Shown piece by piece: positions 7,066 to 16,548 of a DNA stretch of 64,000 nt. This DNA is from CAZYFH01 sp965249175. Lineage in GTDB: Bacteria; Acidobacteriota; Vicinamibacteria; Vicinamibacterales; UBA8438. The notes beneath the pieces are model-generated. The model saw only the letters and a program-made list of their open reading frames with translations, did no database searches and was not told the DNA's origin. Made by a program: the position numbers and the translations under genes. The number at the start of each line of letters is the position of its first letter. Position 1 is the first letter of the stretch. The stretch spans positions 5,146,001 to 5,210,000 of the forward strand of contig OZ252227.1 in the NCBI GenBank assembly GCA_965249175.1, in the 5' to 3' direction.

Positions 7066-10000
7066 ATGGCGACCACGATCGGCGCCCTGCGCGTTGAGCT
7101 CTCGGCGAATATCGCGAAGTTCGAGACGGCCATGGGCAAGGCGGCCACACACATGGCCCGCACCCAGCGGTCGTTCGAGCGCTTTGGGAGCCGTGCGTCC
7201 GCGGCAGGGCGGTCGCTCTCGGTTGGGTTGACGGCGCCGCTGGTGGCTGTCGGCGCGCTCTCCGCGAAATCCTTCCTCAGCTTTGAACGGGGCATGAACA
7301 AAGTGGCCGCCGTCAGTGGGGCCACCGAAGCGGAGATGGCGGAGCTGACGGCCATCGCGAAGGACCTGGGCGCGACCACCTCGTTCTCGGCCGCGCAGGC
7401 CGCTGAAGGGTTGGGGTTTCTGGCGCAGGCGGGGTTCGACGCGACGGAGGCGGGGCGGGCGCTGCCGGGCGTGCTGCAACTGGCGGCCGCCGGCGGGATT
7501 CAGCTGGCCGAGGCCGCTGACATTGCGACGAACGTGCTCGCCGGCTACGGCCTGGAAGTCGATCAGCTCGCCCGCGTGAATGACGTGCTGGCGAAGGCAT
7601 CGAGCAGCGCGAACACCGACGTGCTCCAACTCGGCCAGGCGTTCAAGTTCGCGGGCCCGGTGGCACGGTCGGCCGGAATCAGCTTCGAGCAGTCCGGCGC
7701 GGCGATGGCGCTGATGGGGAACGCCGGCATCCAGGCCGAGATGGCCGGCACGGCCTTGCGGGGCGCGATCACGAAGCTGGTGAATCCGAGCAAAGAGGCG
7801 GCGACGACCATGGCCGAGCTGGGGATCTCGGCGACGGACTCCGAGGGGCGTCTGCGGCCGTTGGACGAGATCATCGAGCAGCTGGCACCGCACGCCGACA
7901 ACACCGGCGCCATCATGCAGATCTTCGGGCAACGCGCCGGCCCGGCGATGGCCGCGCTCGTCTCGCAAGGGGCCGACGCGCTCCGGGAGATGACGACGGC
8001 GCTGGAACAGTCCGGGGGGACCGCGCAAGAGATTGCCGACAAGAAGCTGGCCGGGCTCACGGGGGCGTGGACGAAGCTGAAGTCGGCGACGGAAGGCGTG
8101 CTGATCGAAATCGGCGATCGGCTCAGTCCCGTGCTGGAACGTCTGGCGGCATTGCTCACGGATCGCGTCCTGCCGGCGGTGCGTGTGGCACTGGACGCCT
8201 TCGACCGCCTGTCTCCGGGAATCAAGACCGCGGCGGTGGTGGGCGCGGGTCTGGCGGCCGCGTTGGGACCGGTGCTGATCGCCACCGGCGGCCTGGTCTC
8301 AGTCCTCACGCCCTTGCTGCCCATCATGGCGAAGTTCGAACTCTTGACGAAGCTCGGCGCGGTGGCCGCGGGCATGCTCAAGACGGCGTTCGCCGTCCTG
8401 ACGGGGCCGATCGGCCTCACGGCGGCGGCCGTCATCGCGTTCCTCGCCTCGACGCAGGAAGGCCGGGCGGTCCTGTCCGCAACGGGCAAGCTCATCAAGG
8501 AGGTCGTCGTCTTCGCGTTCAAGCAGCTGCGTGACGCGCTGGTGTGGACCGGCGAGAAAGTCGTCGCGTTTGGGAAGTGGTTGATCAAGATGATTCCACA
8601 AGCGGTCTTGGACTCGCTCGAGTGGCTCGCCCAGAAGGTTGGCGCGGTCGGCGCGGCGGTGGGGCGCCTGAATGACGCCGAGGCCGTACGCGATCTTGAT
8701 CAACAGATGCAGGATTTGGCGACCAGTAGCGAGCTGACCAGCGAGGCCATGGACCGGATCGCCAGGGAGGCGATCGCGCTCAGAAAGAGCGGGCAGATGC
8801 TCACCACCGGACTCGCGCGCGTCGTGAATCACTTCGAGGAGACGACGCTCAAGGCTGAACGGCTCCAGGACGTGCTGGATGCGGTCGGGCAATCGACATC
8901 CCTCGCCGGCCTCAGCAACCAGGCGCGTGAGCTCGCCAAGAGTAGTGAGTTGTCCTCGGACGTCATGCGCGGGATCGCCAAGCGCGCGCGAGAACTTCAA
9001 GCTGAGGGCGGCGAGCTGACGGAGGTGCTCCAGAACATCGTCCAGGCGTACGGGGATACGGCGACGGCCGCGGACGCCAGCGCGTCGGCGAGCGCGGACG
9101 CGTCGGCGTCGCAGATCGAAGCCGCCGAGAAAGAAGCGGAGAGACTGAAACAGATCGACGCCGCTAAGCGTCGAGCCATCGTCGAGCATATTCAGCAACG
9201 GCGCGAGATGGAGCAGACGGCGGCGGACGAGCGCGTCAAAGAAGCCGCCCAGGCCGCGCTGGACGAAATCGACATTGCGGCCGCGAGGCGCCGCGCGATC
9301 GTCGAGCATATCCAGCTGGCCGACAAGATCCAGCTGCTCATCATCACGCTCGGCGGGCCGAGTGGCCTCAGCAAGGCCGTCGAAGACATGGCCGCCTCGG
9401 CCAACCTCGACATCAAGGGCCTGGCCGGCGAGTGGGCAGGGATGACCGACGAGATGAAGACCGAGTTCGGATCGTTCGCCGCCTTCGTGGAGGATCGGGC
9501 GCTGCGGGAGATCGCGGAGTCCGCCGGGCTGAACTACGACGCGATCGCTGAGCGATGGAAAGGCATGACGGACGCGCAGCAGACGGCGTTTGGCAGCTTC
9601 CGGGAATTCCTCAAAAACGAGGAGCTAAAAAAACTGGCCGAAGACGCCGGCCTGACGTTCGACGATCTGGAGCAGCAGTGGGAAGACATGACAGACGCCC
9701 AGCGGGACGCGGTCGGGAGCTTCCGCCAATTCGTCAATCAGGAGCTCGACAAGATCAAGAACAAGCACATCGTCGTCGACCTCGAGTATCGGCAGCGCGA
9801 GACGGGCCGCCGGCCTGACCACGCGCCGCAGCCGAGCGGGGGGGGGCGGGCTTCCAGCGCGGCTCCCCCTTCCGCGACTTCGGCCGCGGCACCCCGGCGA
9901 TGCTGCATGGCCTCGAACGCGTCATGACGGCGCCGGAAGGGCGGGGCATTGCCGAGGCGCTCGGGCGCATCACGGGCGGGCTGGCGGCCATCGCCGACTT

Positions 10001-10246
10001 GAGCGGCGTGCGATCGCTGGCGACAGGCGGTCTTGTCACCCGCCCGATGATCGCGCAGCTCCACCCGTCCGAGGCCGTCGTGCCATTGGATCGGATGGCG
10101 GAGTTCGGCGGCGGCCGGCGCGTCGAAGCCAAGCCGATCAGCTCCACCAGGATTTCGCGCTGCTGCTCGACGAGTTCCGGCATGGCCTCGACCCCCGGCG
10201 CCGCGCGCGGGCGGTGGTGGCCGCGGCCGCCCTCAGCACCACGTGA
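7066..10246 (+). CDS. Tail tape measure protein, split by two frame changes
   Basis: The first 925 codons encode a TP901-type tape measure with the N-terminal block LRVELSANIAKFE, a conserved TTSFSAAQAAEGLGFLAQAG region, hydrophobic segments around residues 390-470 and long helical repeats. At a run of nine G (9838-9846) the frame must move by -1 to continue into GFQRGSPFRDFGRGTPAMLHG and then LATGGLVTRPMIAQLHPSEA, the usual tape-measure C-terminus. A second -1 change between about 10107 and 10148 leads to LLLDEFRHGLDPRRRARA and a TGA at 10246. The full protein would be about 1,060 residues and set tail length. The first break is at a homopolymer, so sequencing error is possible. Confidence 0.8.
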
Positions 10247-10250
10247 TCGT

Positions 10251-12242
10251 ATGTCCCTTCTCGATCTCACCGTGGAGCTCGAACTCGACGGCCCGCAGCA
10301 AGGCTGGACCGACGTGACGCGCGACGTGCTCGTCCGCGGCGGCGTGTCGTGGGACTATGGGTTGCCCGGCCCGATGCCAGCCGACCGCGCCGCCGAGATC
10401 GGCGAGTGCCGCTACCAGCTCGACAATAGCGCCGCGAATAGCGCGGGGATCGCGGGCTCCTACGCCCCCGGCCATGCGCAGGCGCGTGCCGGGTTCGACC
10501 TTGGGATTGGCTGTCGGATCGGCCTGGCGCGCCCCTGGGACGCGCTCGTCGCCGCCGCCACGCATCGGGTGGGCGAGGCCGGGGATACCGGCGTGCGCTG
10601 GGCGCAGGCGTTCTCCAGCTTTCTCAGTACCAACGCGAATCACGCCCAGCTCATTGGGACCTCGAATTACGCGACCTTTCCCGCCTTCGACCGAGGCGAC
10701 GGCGGCGACCGCTACCTCCGCGTCCTCACCCTCCAGCACGACGCCGACGCCATCACGGTCAATCTCACCGACACGACCACGGGCGCGGGCGATCCGACGG
10801 CGGATCTCACGGACGACGCCGAGGCGCACTACGGGATTGCGTTCCGCGATCGGGACACGGGCACGGTGTGGGACTTTGCGTGTTCCACCGACACCGACGC
10901 CGCGGACCCCTACGGGTTGCCGACGACGCAGGCGACGCTGGATGCCATCCAGGCCGTGATCGACGGCGGCAGCACGCTGGATGTCCTCCTCTACGACGGC
11001 CGGCGCGTCCGCCAGCGCAAGCTCTACTACCTCGACAGTCTCGATCCGTCGTTTGGCCCCGCCGCCACGCGCGTGACGGTGTGCCACGGCGTCGACTGGA
11101 TGGGGATCGCGGCGCGGACCCCCGTCAGCGAGATCCCGCTGCAACAGGCCCAGCGCACCGACCAGATCATACAGACCATCCTCGACGACGCGATGCCCGT
11201 CACGCCGCGCACCGTCGTGCTGGAAACGGGCCAGAGCACCCTGGACTATGCGCTCGACGATTTGCGTGGGGAACGCGCCACGGCGCTCGCCGCGCTCTAC
11301 CGGGTCACGCTCTCCGAGCTGGGGTACCTGACGGCCGAGGGCGACGACGCGGACGGGGAGACCGTGCGCTTTGTCGATCGCACCTACCGGGCGCAGCGAC
11401 CGGCGGGGCATCAGATCCGCCGGGCGCTGACCCTCGTCCTGCAGCGCTCGATCACGGAGGCCGTCGACCTGGTGCGGGTCGGAATTCCGCTCCGGCGGGT
11501 GGACGCCGGGACCACCACGGTGCTCTATCAGTTGGGGGGCGCGGCGATGGCGATCCCCGCCGGCGCGACGATTCACCCCTTCGGCCCGTACCGGGACCCG
11601 GCCCAAGAAGCGCAGCGGGTGGGCGGCGCCGACATGCAGACGCCGGTCTCGGGCACCGACTACGTGGCCAATACGGCCGCGGATGGGAGCGGGACGAATG
11701 TCACGACCCAACTCACCGTCACGGCGAGCTTTGGCGCGTCGGGGGTGCGGTGGACGATCACCAACACCGGCACGGCGACGGCGCATCTGACCACGCTGCA
11801 GGCGCGCGGCCGCGGCATCTACGACTACGCGCGGGCGTATCTGGAGGCCGCGCCGGCGTCCGTCTCCGCGGATCAGGCCCACAACATCCTGACGCTCACG
11901 CTGCCGTACGGGTCGGACATGAACGTGGCGCAAAGCGTCGCCGACGACTTGCTGGATGTCTACGGGACATCGCGCACGCGGGTGCAATCGGTGACGCTGA
12001 TGGCCTCACGCAACGCGGCGATGGCGACCCTCGCCGTCAGCACCAGGCTGCACGAGTTGTGCGGCGTGGTCGACGAGCCCGCCGGGGTGACCACGGCACA
12101 TCATGTGAACCGGCTCGCCTACCGCGTGGCGAGTCCCGGCGACGTGCGCGTGACGATCGACCTTTCGCACACGGACGAGACGGACGTCTGGATTCTCGGG
12201 ACGAGCACGCTGGGTGAGACCACCCGGCTGGGATGGGGGTAA
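10251..12242 (+). CDS. Phage tail tip / baseplate-like protein
   Basis: The 663-residue protein begins at ATG 10251, five bases after the reconstructed tape-measure stop. It opens with LTVELELDGPQQGWTDVTRDV and GGVSWDYGLPGP, a pattern I associate with distal tail proteins encoded after the tape measure in actinophage-like siphoviruses. No transmembrane or enzymatic motif is evident. From its position it should be a distal tail or baseplate hub component. An upstream extension in the same frame belongs to the tape measure C-terminus and is not included here. Confidence 0.6.
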   Translation: MSLLDLTVELELDGPQQGWTDVTRDVLVRGGVSWDYGLPGPMPADRAAEIGECRYQLDNSAANSAGIAGSYAPGHAQARAGFDLGIGCRIGLARPWDALVAAATHRVGEAGDTGVRWAQAFSSFLSTNANHAQLIGTSNYATFPAFDRGDGGDRYLRVLTLQHDADAITVNLTDTTTGAGDPTADLTDDAEAHYGIAFRDRDTGTVWDFACSTDTDAADPYGLPTTQATLDAIQAVIDGGSTLDVLLYDGRRVRQRKLYYLDSLDPSFGPAATRVTVCHGVDWMGIAARTPVSEIPLQQAQRTDQIIQTILDDAMPVTPRTVVLETGQSTLDYALDDLRGERATALAALYRVTLSELGYLTAEGDDADGETVRFVDRTYRAQRPAGHQIRRALTLVLQRSITEAVDLVRVGIPLRRVDAGTTTVLYQLGGAAMAIPAGATIHPFGPYRDPAQEAQRVGGADMQTPVSGTDYVANTAADGSGTNVTTQLTVTASFGASGVRWTITNTGTATAHLTTLQARGRGIYDYARAYLEAAPASVSADQAHNILTLTLPYGSDMNVAQSVADDLLDVYGTSRTRVQSVTLMASRNAAMATLAVSTRLHELCGVVDEPAGVTTAHHVNRLAYRVASPGDVRVTIDLSHTDETDVWILGTSTLGETTRLGWG

Positions 12243-12244
12243 CG

Positions 12245-13201
12245 ATGCGACACGGAGTCATTGGCGGGATTACGGGAGCGTTCATCGCAGTGGGGATCAG
12301 CCTGCTGGCACAGGCGACGTGGACGACGCCCCGCACGTGGGTGACGGGGGAGGTCGTCGGCGCCGGGCAGTTCAATACGCATGTCCGGGACAACCTGACC
12401 TATCTCTACAACGCCCTGACAAGTCTGGACGCGAGCGACACGACCAGCGGCGTCTTCGACGTCGCTCGGATTCCCGATCTTGGCGCTGGGACGATCACCA
12501 GCGGGACGTTTGGGCAGGCGCGGCTCGGCGCCAATTCCGTGGGGACCGGCCAGCTGCGGACGGCGATCGGGACGAGCACGTTTAGTGGCGACACCACTGA
12601 TGATGGGACTGTCGTGACCGTGACGCTCAACTCGCACAGTTTCTTCCCGTCCCTTGCTGGTACTGGCAACTGCGGCGCACTTGGAACCGTCGAATTCGTG
12701 ACCGGATCATTCACGGATGGCGTCCCACGATTCGCGCTCCGACGCGATTGTGGTGACGATCACAGCCGGTACTTCTCCTGGCGGTACATCACCGGGTCCG
12801 ACGACCCACGGGTGTGGTTCCTCCTGGATGCGACCACGCGTCACGTGATCGGGGGATGGGAGGCGGAAGACGCCCCGACGACCGCGCCCCCGCTCACGGT
12901 CGATGGAGAAGGGTTGCTCGTCATCGAGGTGCCGATTCCTGTGGTGTCGGTGATCACCATGGCCCTTGACGCGCTGACACCATCCGAGCAGACGGCGACG
13001 ATCGTGGCAGCCCGAACCTACTACGCGGAGCGGAGATGGGTGACGGCCTTCACGGTCCCGGCAGACCTCGCCGCAGTGCCGGGGCGTTATTCTGCGGCGG
13101 CCAGACATTGGTTCATGCGGTTCGTGGCCCAGGCGCGGAATGAGACAACGATCGAAACCTACAGGCGGACACTGACCGTCGACGGAACGTATCCAGACTA
13201 G
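12245..13201 (+). CDS. Phage tail fibre-like protein with N-terminal hydrophobic anchor
   Basis: The 318-residue product starts with a hydrophobic segment (MRHGVIGGITGAFIAVG). It continues with WTTPRTWVTGEVVGAGQFNTHVRDNL, given here in two overlapping parts (PRTWVTGEVV; FNTHVRDNLTYLYN). This is the hallmark of phage fibre or receptor-binding proteins, in which a trimerising helix follows the WxxGE motif. Gly/Thr-rich repeats (GTITSGTFGQARLG) come next and the C-terminus is variable. ATG 12245 is preferred over 12233 because it has a GGGGG element and avoids overlap with the upstream stop. It ends 3 bp from a convergent gene. Confidence 0.6.
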   Translation: MRHGVIGGITGAFIAVGISLLAQATWTTPRTWVTGEVVGAGQFNTHVRDNLTYLYNALTSLDASDTTSGVFDVARIPDLGAGTITSGTFGQARLGANSVGTGQLRTAIGTSTFSGDTTDDGTVVTVTLNSHSFFPSLAGTGNCGALGTVEFVTGSFTDGVPRFALRRDCGDDHSRYFSWRYITGSDDPRVWFLLDATTRHVIGGWEAEDAPTTAPPLTVDGEGLLVIEVPIPVVSVITMALDALTPSEQTATIVAARTYYAERRWVTAFTVPADLAAVPGRYSAAARHWFMRFVAQARNETTIETYRRTLTVDGTYPD

Positions 13202-13204
13202 CGA

Positions 13205-14662
13205 TCAGCGGGTCTTGACCAGCACGGAGTACGCATAGCTCGCCGCTAGTACTCCGAGCAGCACCAAACATGGAGTCATAGCCAGGGAGTAGCGTGCGAG
13301 CGCTTTGCCGAAGAGTCCGACGAAGAGAAAATGCCCATGGACCAACAGCCCAGACACCGCAGCAATGCTGAGCCGGTCGTCGACCAGTGGGGTGCGCATG
13401 CGCTGCCACGTGGCCAACGCAATCGCGCTAGTCGACACGAAGAACAGGATCACCATCACGGCCTGATACACGAACGCAGCCCGTGATTGGATCGTCGTTC
13501 GGGGGATCTCGATAAGTTCCGGTGCGTCCCATTGGCTGACATACGCCACGTAGCGGTGGAGTTGTTCGGTGTTGACGACTTCATAGAGCGCCCACAGCCC
13601 GACAGAGTAATTGAGGGCATCCTTTGCCCATGTCCATGGCGCGGCGACAATCGCTCGCCGTCCAATCGCTCCTTTGAGGTGATTGGATTCAGTGCCGAGT
13701 TTGTCGGCCAGCGCGGTGATTTCTTCGTTGAAGAGCTGCCGCTCTCCAACTCCCTCGATGCGAGTACGCAACAGCAGCCGCACCTGCCAGTTCGGAGCAT
13801 TGGCGATGAAGTCACGGGCGGGCTGCATCCGTTCTCTGGCGACCACCAGTAGTTTCGATAGATCGTCCTCTGCCGAGATCGACACCGGCTCCATCACAAG
13901 CGCCTTGGCGAATAGGTGGAGGTTGGCGATGCTCGGACGGTCTTGATCGCCGTGGGCGGCACGCCACGCCTGGCCTTCAACGAAGCCGCACACGATCAAC
14001 GGCGCGATGATGGCGGCTGCTAGTCGCCCGCGGTGCACCACGCTCCGATTCCAGATAAACCAGAGCACAATCGGCCAGATTGGGACAAGGCTGATCGCTG
14101 CTGGTCGGACCATGGCCGCCAGACCGCAGGCTGACGCCGCGAACGCCGCCAGCGTTGCCGTTGGACGATTCACCAACAACACCAAGGCGCCCAGCATCAT
14201 GCAGAGAAGCGAGATGCATAACGATTCCGTCAAGAATGTCGCGTGGTAGGTCGCCAGCTCCGGGTTGCCGAACAGCCCGAGCGCGACAAGTACCCCAAGC
14301 CACGGCGCGTTGAAAGCCCGGTGCACGGCGTATGCAAGAAACAAGAACATGGCGGCGGCAAGCAGGAGTTGAGCCGCCGGCACCGAGTTCACCGTTCCCG
14401 AGACTGCCGCGATCAGGTCTATAAACAAGGGATAGCCGGCCGCGCGATGCGCTGAGAACGCCAAGTAGCCGTCGCTGTCCGGTGCATACACCCGCTCGTC
14501 GAATGGGTTGTTCCAGAGAAACACCACATACCCGATGGCCAACGGGAAGACGACCAGAAAGAACTTCCACGATCCTAGTCGGCGTTCCAGGCTGCCCACG
14601 GGTTTCCGATCGTGTTTCAAGTAGTGGAGGTGTCCTCTGGGCGAGACCGGCGGATGTTTCAT
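13205..14662 (-). CDS. Multi-pass membrane protein, GT-C glycosyltransferase-like
   Basis: The 485-residue protein has roughly ten hydrophobic segments and an acidic motif with a following GYP turn in the first external loop (APDSDGYLAFS, RAAGYPLFIDL). This resembles PMT/ArnT-type lipid-linked sugar transferases (GT-C), where an acidic loop residue is catalytic. A long hydrophilic loop lies near residues 235-350. It is encoded opposite to the phage genes at the very end of the prophage, before the tRNA boundary. That position is typical of lysogenic-conversion (moron) genes that alter surface glycans. The substrate is unknown. Confidence 0.55.
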   Translation of the reverse strand: MKHPPVSPRGHLHYLKHDRKPVGSLERRLGSWKFFLVVFPLAIGYVVFLWNNPFDERVYAPDSDGYLAFSAHRAAGYPLFIDLIAAVSGTVNSVPAAQLLLAAAMFLFLAYAVHRAFNAPWLGVLVALGLFGNPELATYHATFLTESLCISLLCMMLGALVLLVNRPTATLAAFAASACGLAAMVRPAAISLVPIWPIVLWFIWNRSVVHRGRLAAAIIAPLIVCGFVEGQAWRAAHGDQDRPSIANLHLFAKALVMEPVSISAEDDLSKLLVVARERMQPARDFIANAPNWQVRLLLRTRIEGVGERQLFNEEITALADKLGTESNHLKGAIGRRAIVAAPWTWAKDALNYSVGLWALYEVVNTEQLHRYVAYVSQWDAPELIEIPRTTIQSRAAFVYQAVMVILFFVSTSAIALATWQRMRTPLVDDRLSIAAVSGLLVHGHFLFVGLFGKALARYSLAMTPCLVLLGVLAASYAYSVLVKTR

Positions 14663-14690
14663 GGCCTACCAGCCGGACTGCCAGCCGTTT

Positions 14691-14740
14691 CTGCGTCTAC
14701 CTGCCTCTTTCTGCGTACTTCTGCGTGCCTCTGCGGCACT
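14691..14740. repeat. Five-unit 10-bp periodic repeat (CTGCGT-type)
   Basis: Five consecutive 10-base units begin CTGCGT, CTGCCT, CTGCGT, CTGCGT and CTGCGG. They lie upstream of the membrane-protein gene and just inside the prophage edge. No coding potential is assigned. Confidence 0.7.
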
Positions 14741-14789
14741 GTTTCCTCAATGAATACGGTATTTGTTGGGGTTTTGGCATTTCACTGAA

Positions 14790-14832
14790 CGGCGTGACAG
14801 GCCGGCGTTCTAACCAGCTGAACTACGACCCC
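14790..14832 (-). pseudogene. tRNA-Asp(GTC) 5' half, truncated after anticodon arm
   Basis: On the minus strand the sequence starts with an acceptor strand GGGGTCG, then TA, the D arm GTTC-AGCTGGTTA-GAAC and the anticodon loop CTGTCAC (anticodon GTC). It diverges right after the 3' side of the anticodon stem. The variable loop, T arm and acceptor 3' strand are absent. It is in tandem with the tRNA-Val gene, as Val-Asp pairs often are. The break is interpreted as the right attachment junction of the prophage. Confidence 0.75.
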
Positions 14833-14899
14833 GCAATGTGTCGACGGCCGTCATCGTACCATAGTCCCTTCGGCGACCGCGCGACGCGACGGCGAGGGC

Positions 14900-14974
14900 T
14901 GGTGGGCGGTACAGGATTCGAACCTGTGACAGCCGGTGTGTAAAACCGGTGCTCTACCCCTGAGCTAACCGCCC
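14900..14974 (-). tRNA. tRNA-Val (anticodon TAC), CCA encoded
   Basis: The minus strand folds as a full cloverleaf. The acceptor GGGCGGT pairs with ACCGCCC, the D arm contains AGCTCAG, and the anticodon stem CCGGT/ACCGG encloses loop TTTACAC (anticodon TAC). The T arm contains GGTTCGAATCC, and discriminator A is followed by encoded CCA. It is the intact neighbour of the truncated tRNA-Asp. Confidence 0.95.
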
Positions 14975-15044
14975 GACGCCACGCCCCCGGCGCGAACGGC
15001 GACTATACAATGCATCGGTCGGGTCGCTCGCCCACCTCCCCACT

Positions 15045-15953
15045 ATGCCGCCACGTCCGGCCGCCTCGCGGCCGTGTCATACGTGCCAGGAGACCGAGAA
15101 TCTCGCGCTGCGTTTTTCTCAAGGGCGGGCACAGCATCGTGCGGTGCCAGACGTGTGGCCTGCCATACGTGGATCGCATCCCCGACCCGGCCACCCTGGC
15201 CGCGCTCTACGGTGCCGATTTCTTCGCCGTGGGACGCAAGTGTGCCGGGGACGCCGCGAGCGCCGGTCTGATCAACGCGCATCATCGGGTCGAGGCGATC
15301 GGTCGGCTCCCCGGCATCGGCCTGACGCGGTGGATCGACATCGGGGTGCGCCACCGGAGACTTCCTCGCGTGCGGCCGAGACGGCGGACACGGTGCAAGG
15401 CGTCGAGCTCTCGCCCATCGCGACAGCGCAGGCGCACCGACGTGGCAACGACGTCACGACGGGCGACTTCCTCGACGTCGACGTCCCGACCGGCAAGTTC
15501 GATCTGGTCTCGATGTGGGACTACGTCGAGCACGTACCCGACCCAGCCGCGAGTCTCCGGAAGGCGCTCGGTCTCCTGAAACCGGGTGGCTACCTCGCCC
15601 TCAGCACGGGCGACGTCGACAGTCGCATGGCCCGCGCCTCGGGTCGCTTCTGGCACCTGATGATTCCGCCCAAACACCTGTATTCTTTTTCGCCGGGCAC
15701 CATCACGCGGCTGCTCGCCGCCGCCGGCTTCGAGGCCATCGAGATCCACAGACCGGGCAAGCGCGTGCCGCTCGACTTCGCGCTGTGGAAGCTGACCTCG
15801 CTCGCGGCACCCGGTCTCGGCCGCGGCGTGCTCAGAGCCTGCGTCGCGCTCGGCCTGGGCCGCATCGCACCCAGGATCAACCTCGGCGACATCATGACCG
15901 TCTACGCGCGCAAACCACAGGTGGCGGCCACCCCGCGCCCCCGCGATCCCTGA
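15045..15953 (+). pseudogene. Class I SAM methyltransferase, frameshifted
   Basis: Three reading frames must be joined to obtain one methyltransferase. An N-terminal zinc-ribbon CHTC...CQTC spans a five-T run at 15113-15117. The AdoMet motif DIGCATGDFL is cut by a four-G run at 15343-15346, and a further shift near 15370 returns to the frame encoding SMWDYVEHVPDP, LKPGGYLALSTGD and the C-terminus. The layout is that of methyltransferase domain 11/23 proteins with a leading C-x2-C pair, often found in glycan or lipid modification clusters. Homopolymer positions suggest sequencing indels as an alternative to real decay. Confidence 0.7.
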
Positions 15954-15993
15954 CCGACGCACGGATGTCGGCTCACCCAAGCGTTCACTCCGG

Positions 15994-16548
15994 TCAAGGT
16001 GGCCATCCGTGGCTCCACCACGCCTTGACGCCGAAGATCGCCAATGATCCGAGCACCCCGAGCACAGCGAGATGCTCGCCGTTGCGCTGGGCACGCCGCA
16101 CACTGAATCGCCGATCCGAGTGAAGCGCGTCACCACGCACATACCGCGTGTGCGCCGCGGGGAACGATGCACGCAAGGTGGCCTCCTCGAGTCGGATCGC
16201 CACGGGCACCATGACGGCCAGATAGCCGAGGATGACCACCGCGACCGCCCAGGTCGAACCGGCAACCGCGAACCCGAGGCCAACTGTCACGGATCCGGCG
16301 TATAGCGGATGCCGACTCAAGCGGTACGGACCCGACGTCGTCACCTCGCGTCCTTTTTTGAGATGGCCGGCTGCCCAGACGCGCGCGGCCTCGCCCGCGA
16401 CGGCGATGAGCGCGCCGGCGCCCAGGCCGAGCCAGGTGGGCTGCGCGACGGTGAAGGCCACCGCCGCTGCGACGAAGCCGAGCGAGACGCGAAGTCGGGC
16501 GACCCGGAACAGTGTTCGTATTCGCGGATTGGCGTCGAGATCAAGCAT
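15994..16548 (-). CDS. Isoprenylcysteine methyltransferase-like membrane protein
   Basis: The 184-residue protein has about five hydrophobic helices and the ICMT/PEMT signature in its C-terminal half: SGPYRLSRHPLYAGSV followed by an acidic EEATLRASFP segment and a Tyr. The family transfers a methyl group from AdoMet to lipids or prenyl groups within the membrane. The start at 16548 overlaps the end of the heptosyltransferase gene by 8 bp, so it is the last member of the LPS operon by coupling. The substrate in bacteria of this type is not established. Confidence 0.75.
   Translation of the reverse strand: MLDLDANPRIRTLFRVARLRVSLGFVAAAVAFTVAQPTWLGLGAGALIAVAGEAARVWAAGHLKKGREVTTSGPYRLSRHPLYAGSVTVGLGFAVAGSTWAVAVVILGYLAVMVPVAIRLEEATLRASFPAAHTRYVRGDALHSDRRFSVRRAQRNGEHLAVLGVLGSLAIFGVKAWWSHGWPP

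Larger units (their letters stand above)
1..14789. mobile_element. Prophage, right-hand part (siphovirus-like)
   Basis: Head-tail joining, portal and tail genes run in one direction from the window edge to 13201, followed by a convergent membrane-protein gene. The right limit is placed at a tRNA-Asp gene that stops after its anticodon arm near 14790. Terminase and most capsid genes would lie left of the window. No lysis or repressor genes are visible. Frameshifts in the tape measure leave it open whether the phage is functional. Confidence 0.85.

Noticed and set aside
10233..11987. Long minus-strand open frame opposite the tail tip gene
   Set aside because: Arg/His/Gly-rich without motifs. 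It is the GC-rich antisense shadow of a convincing phage gene.
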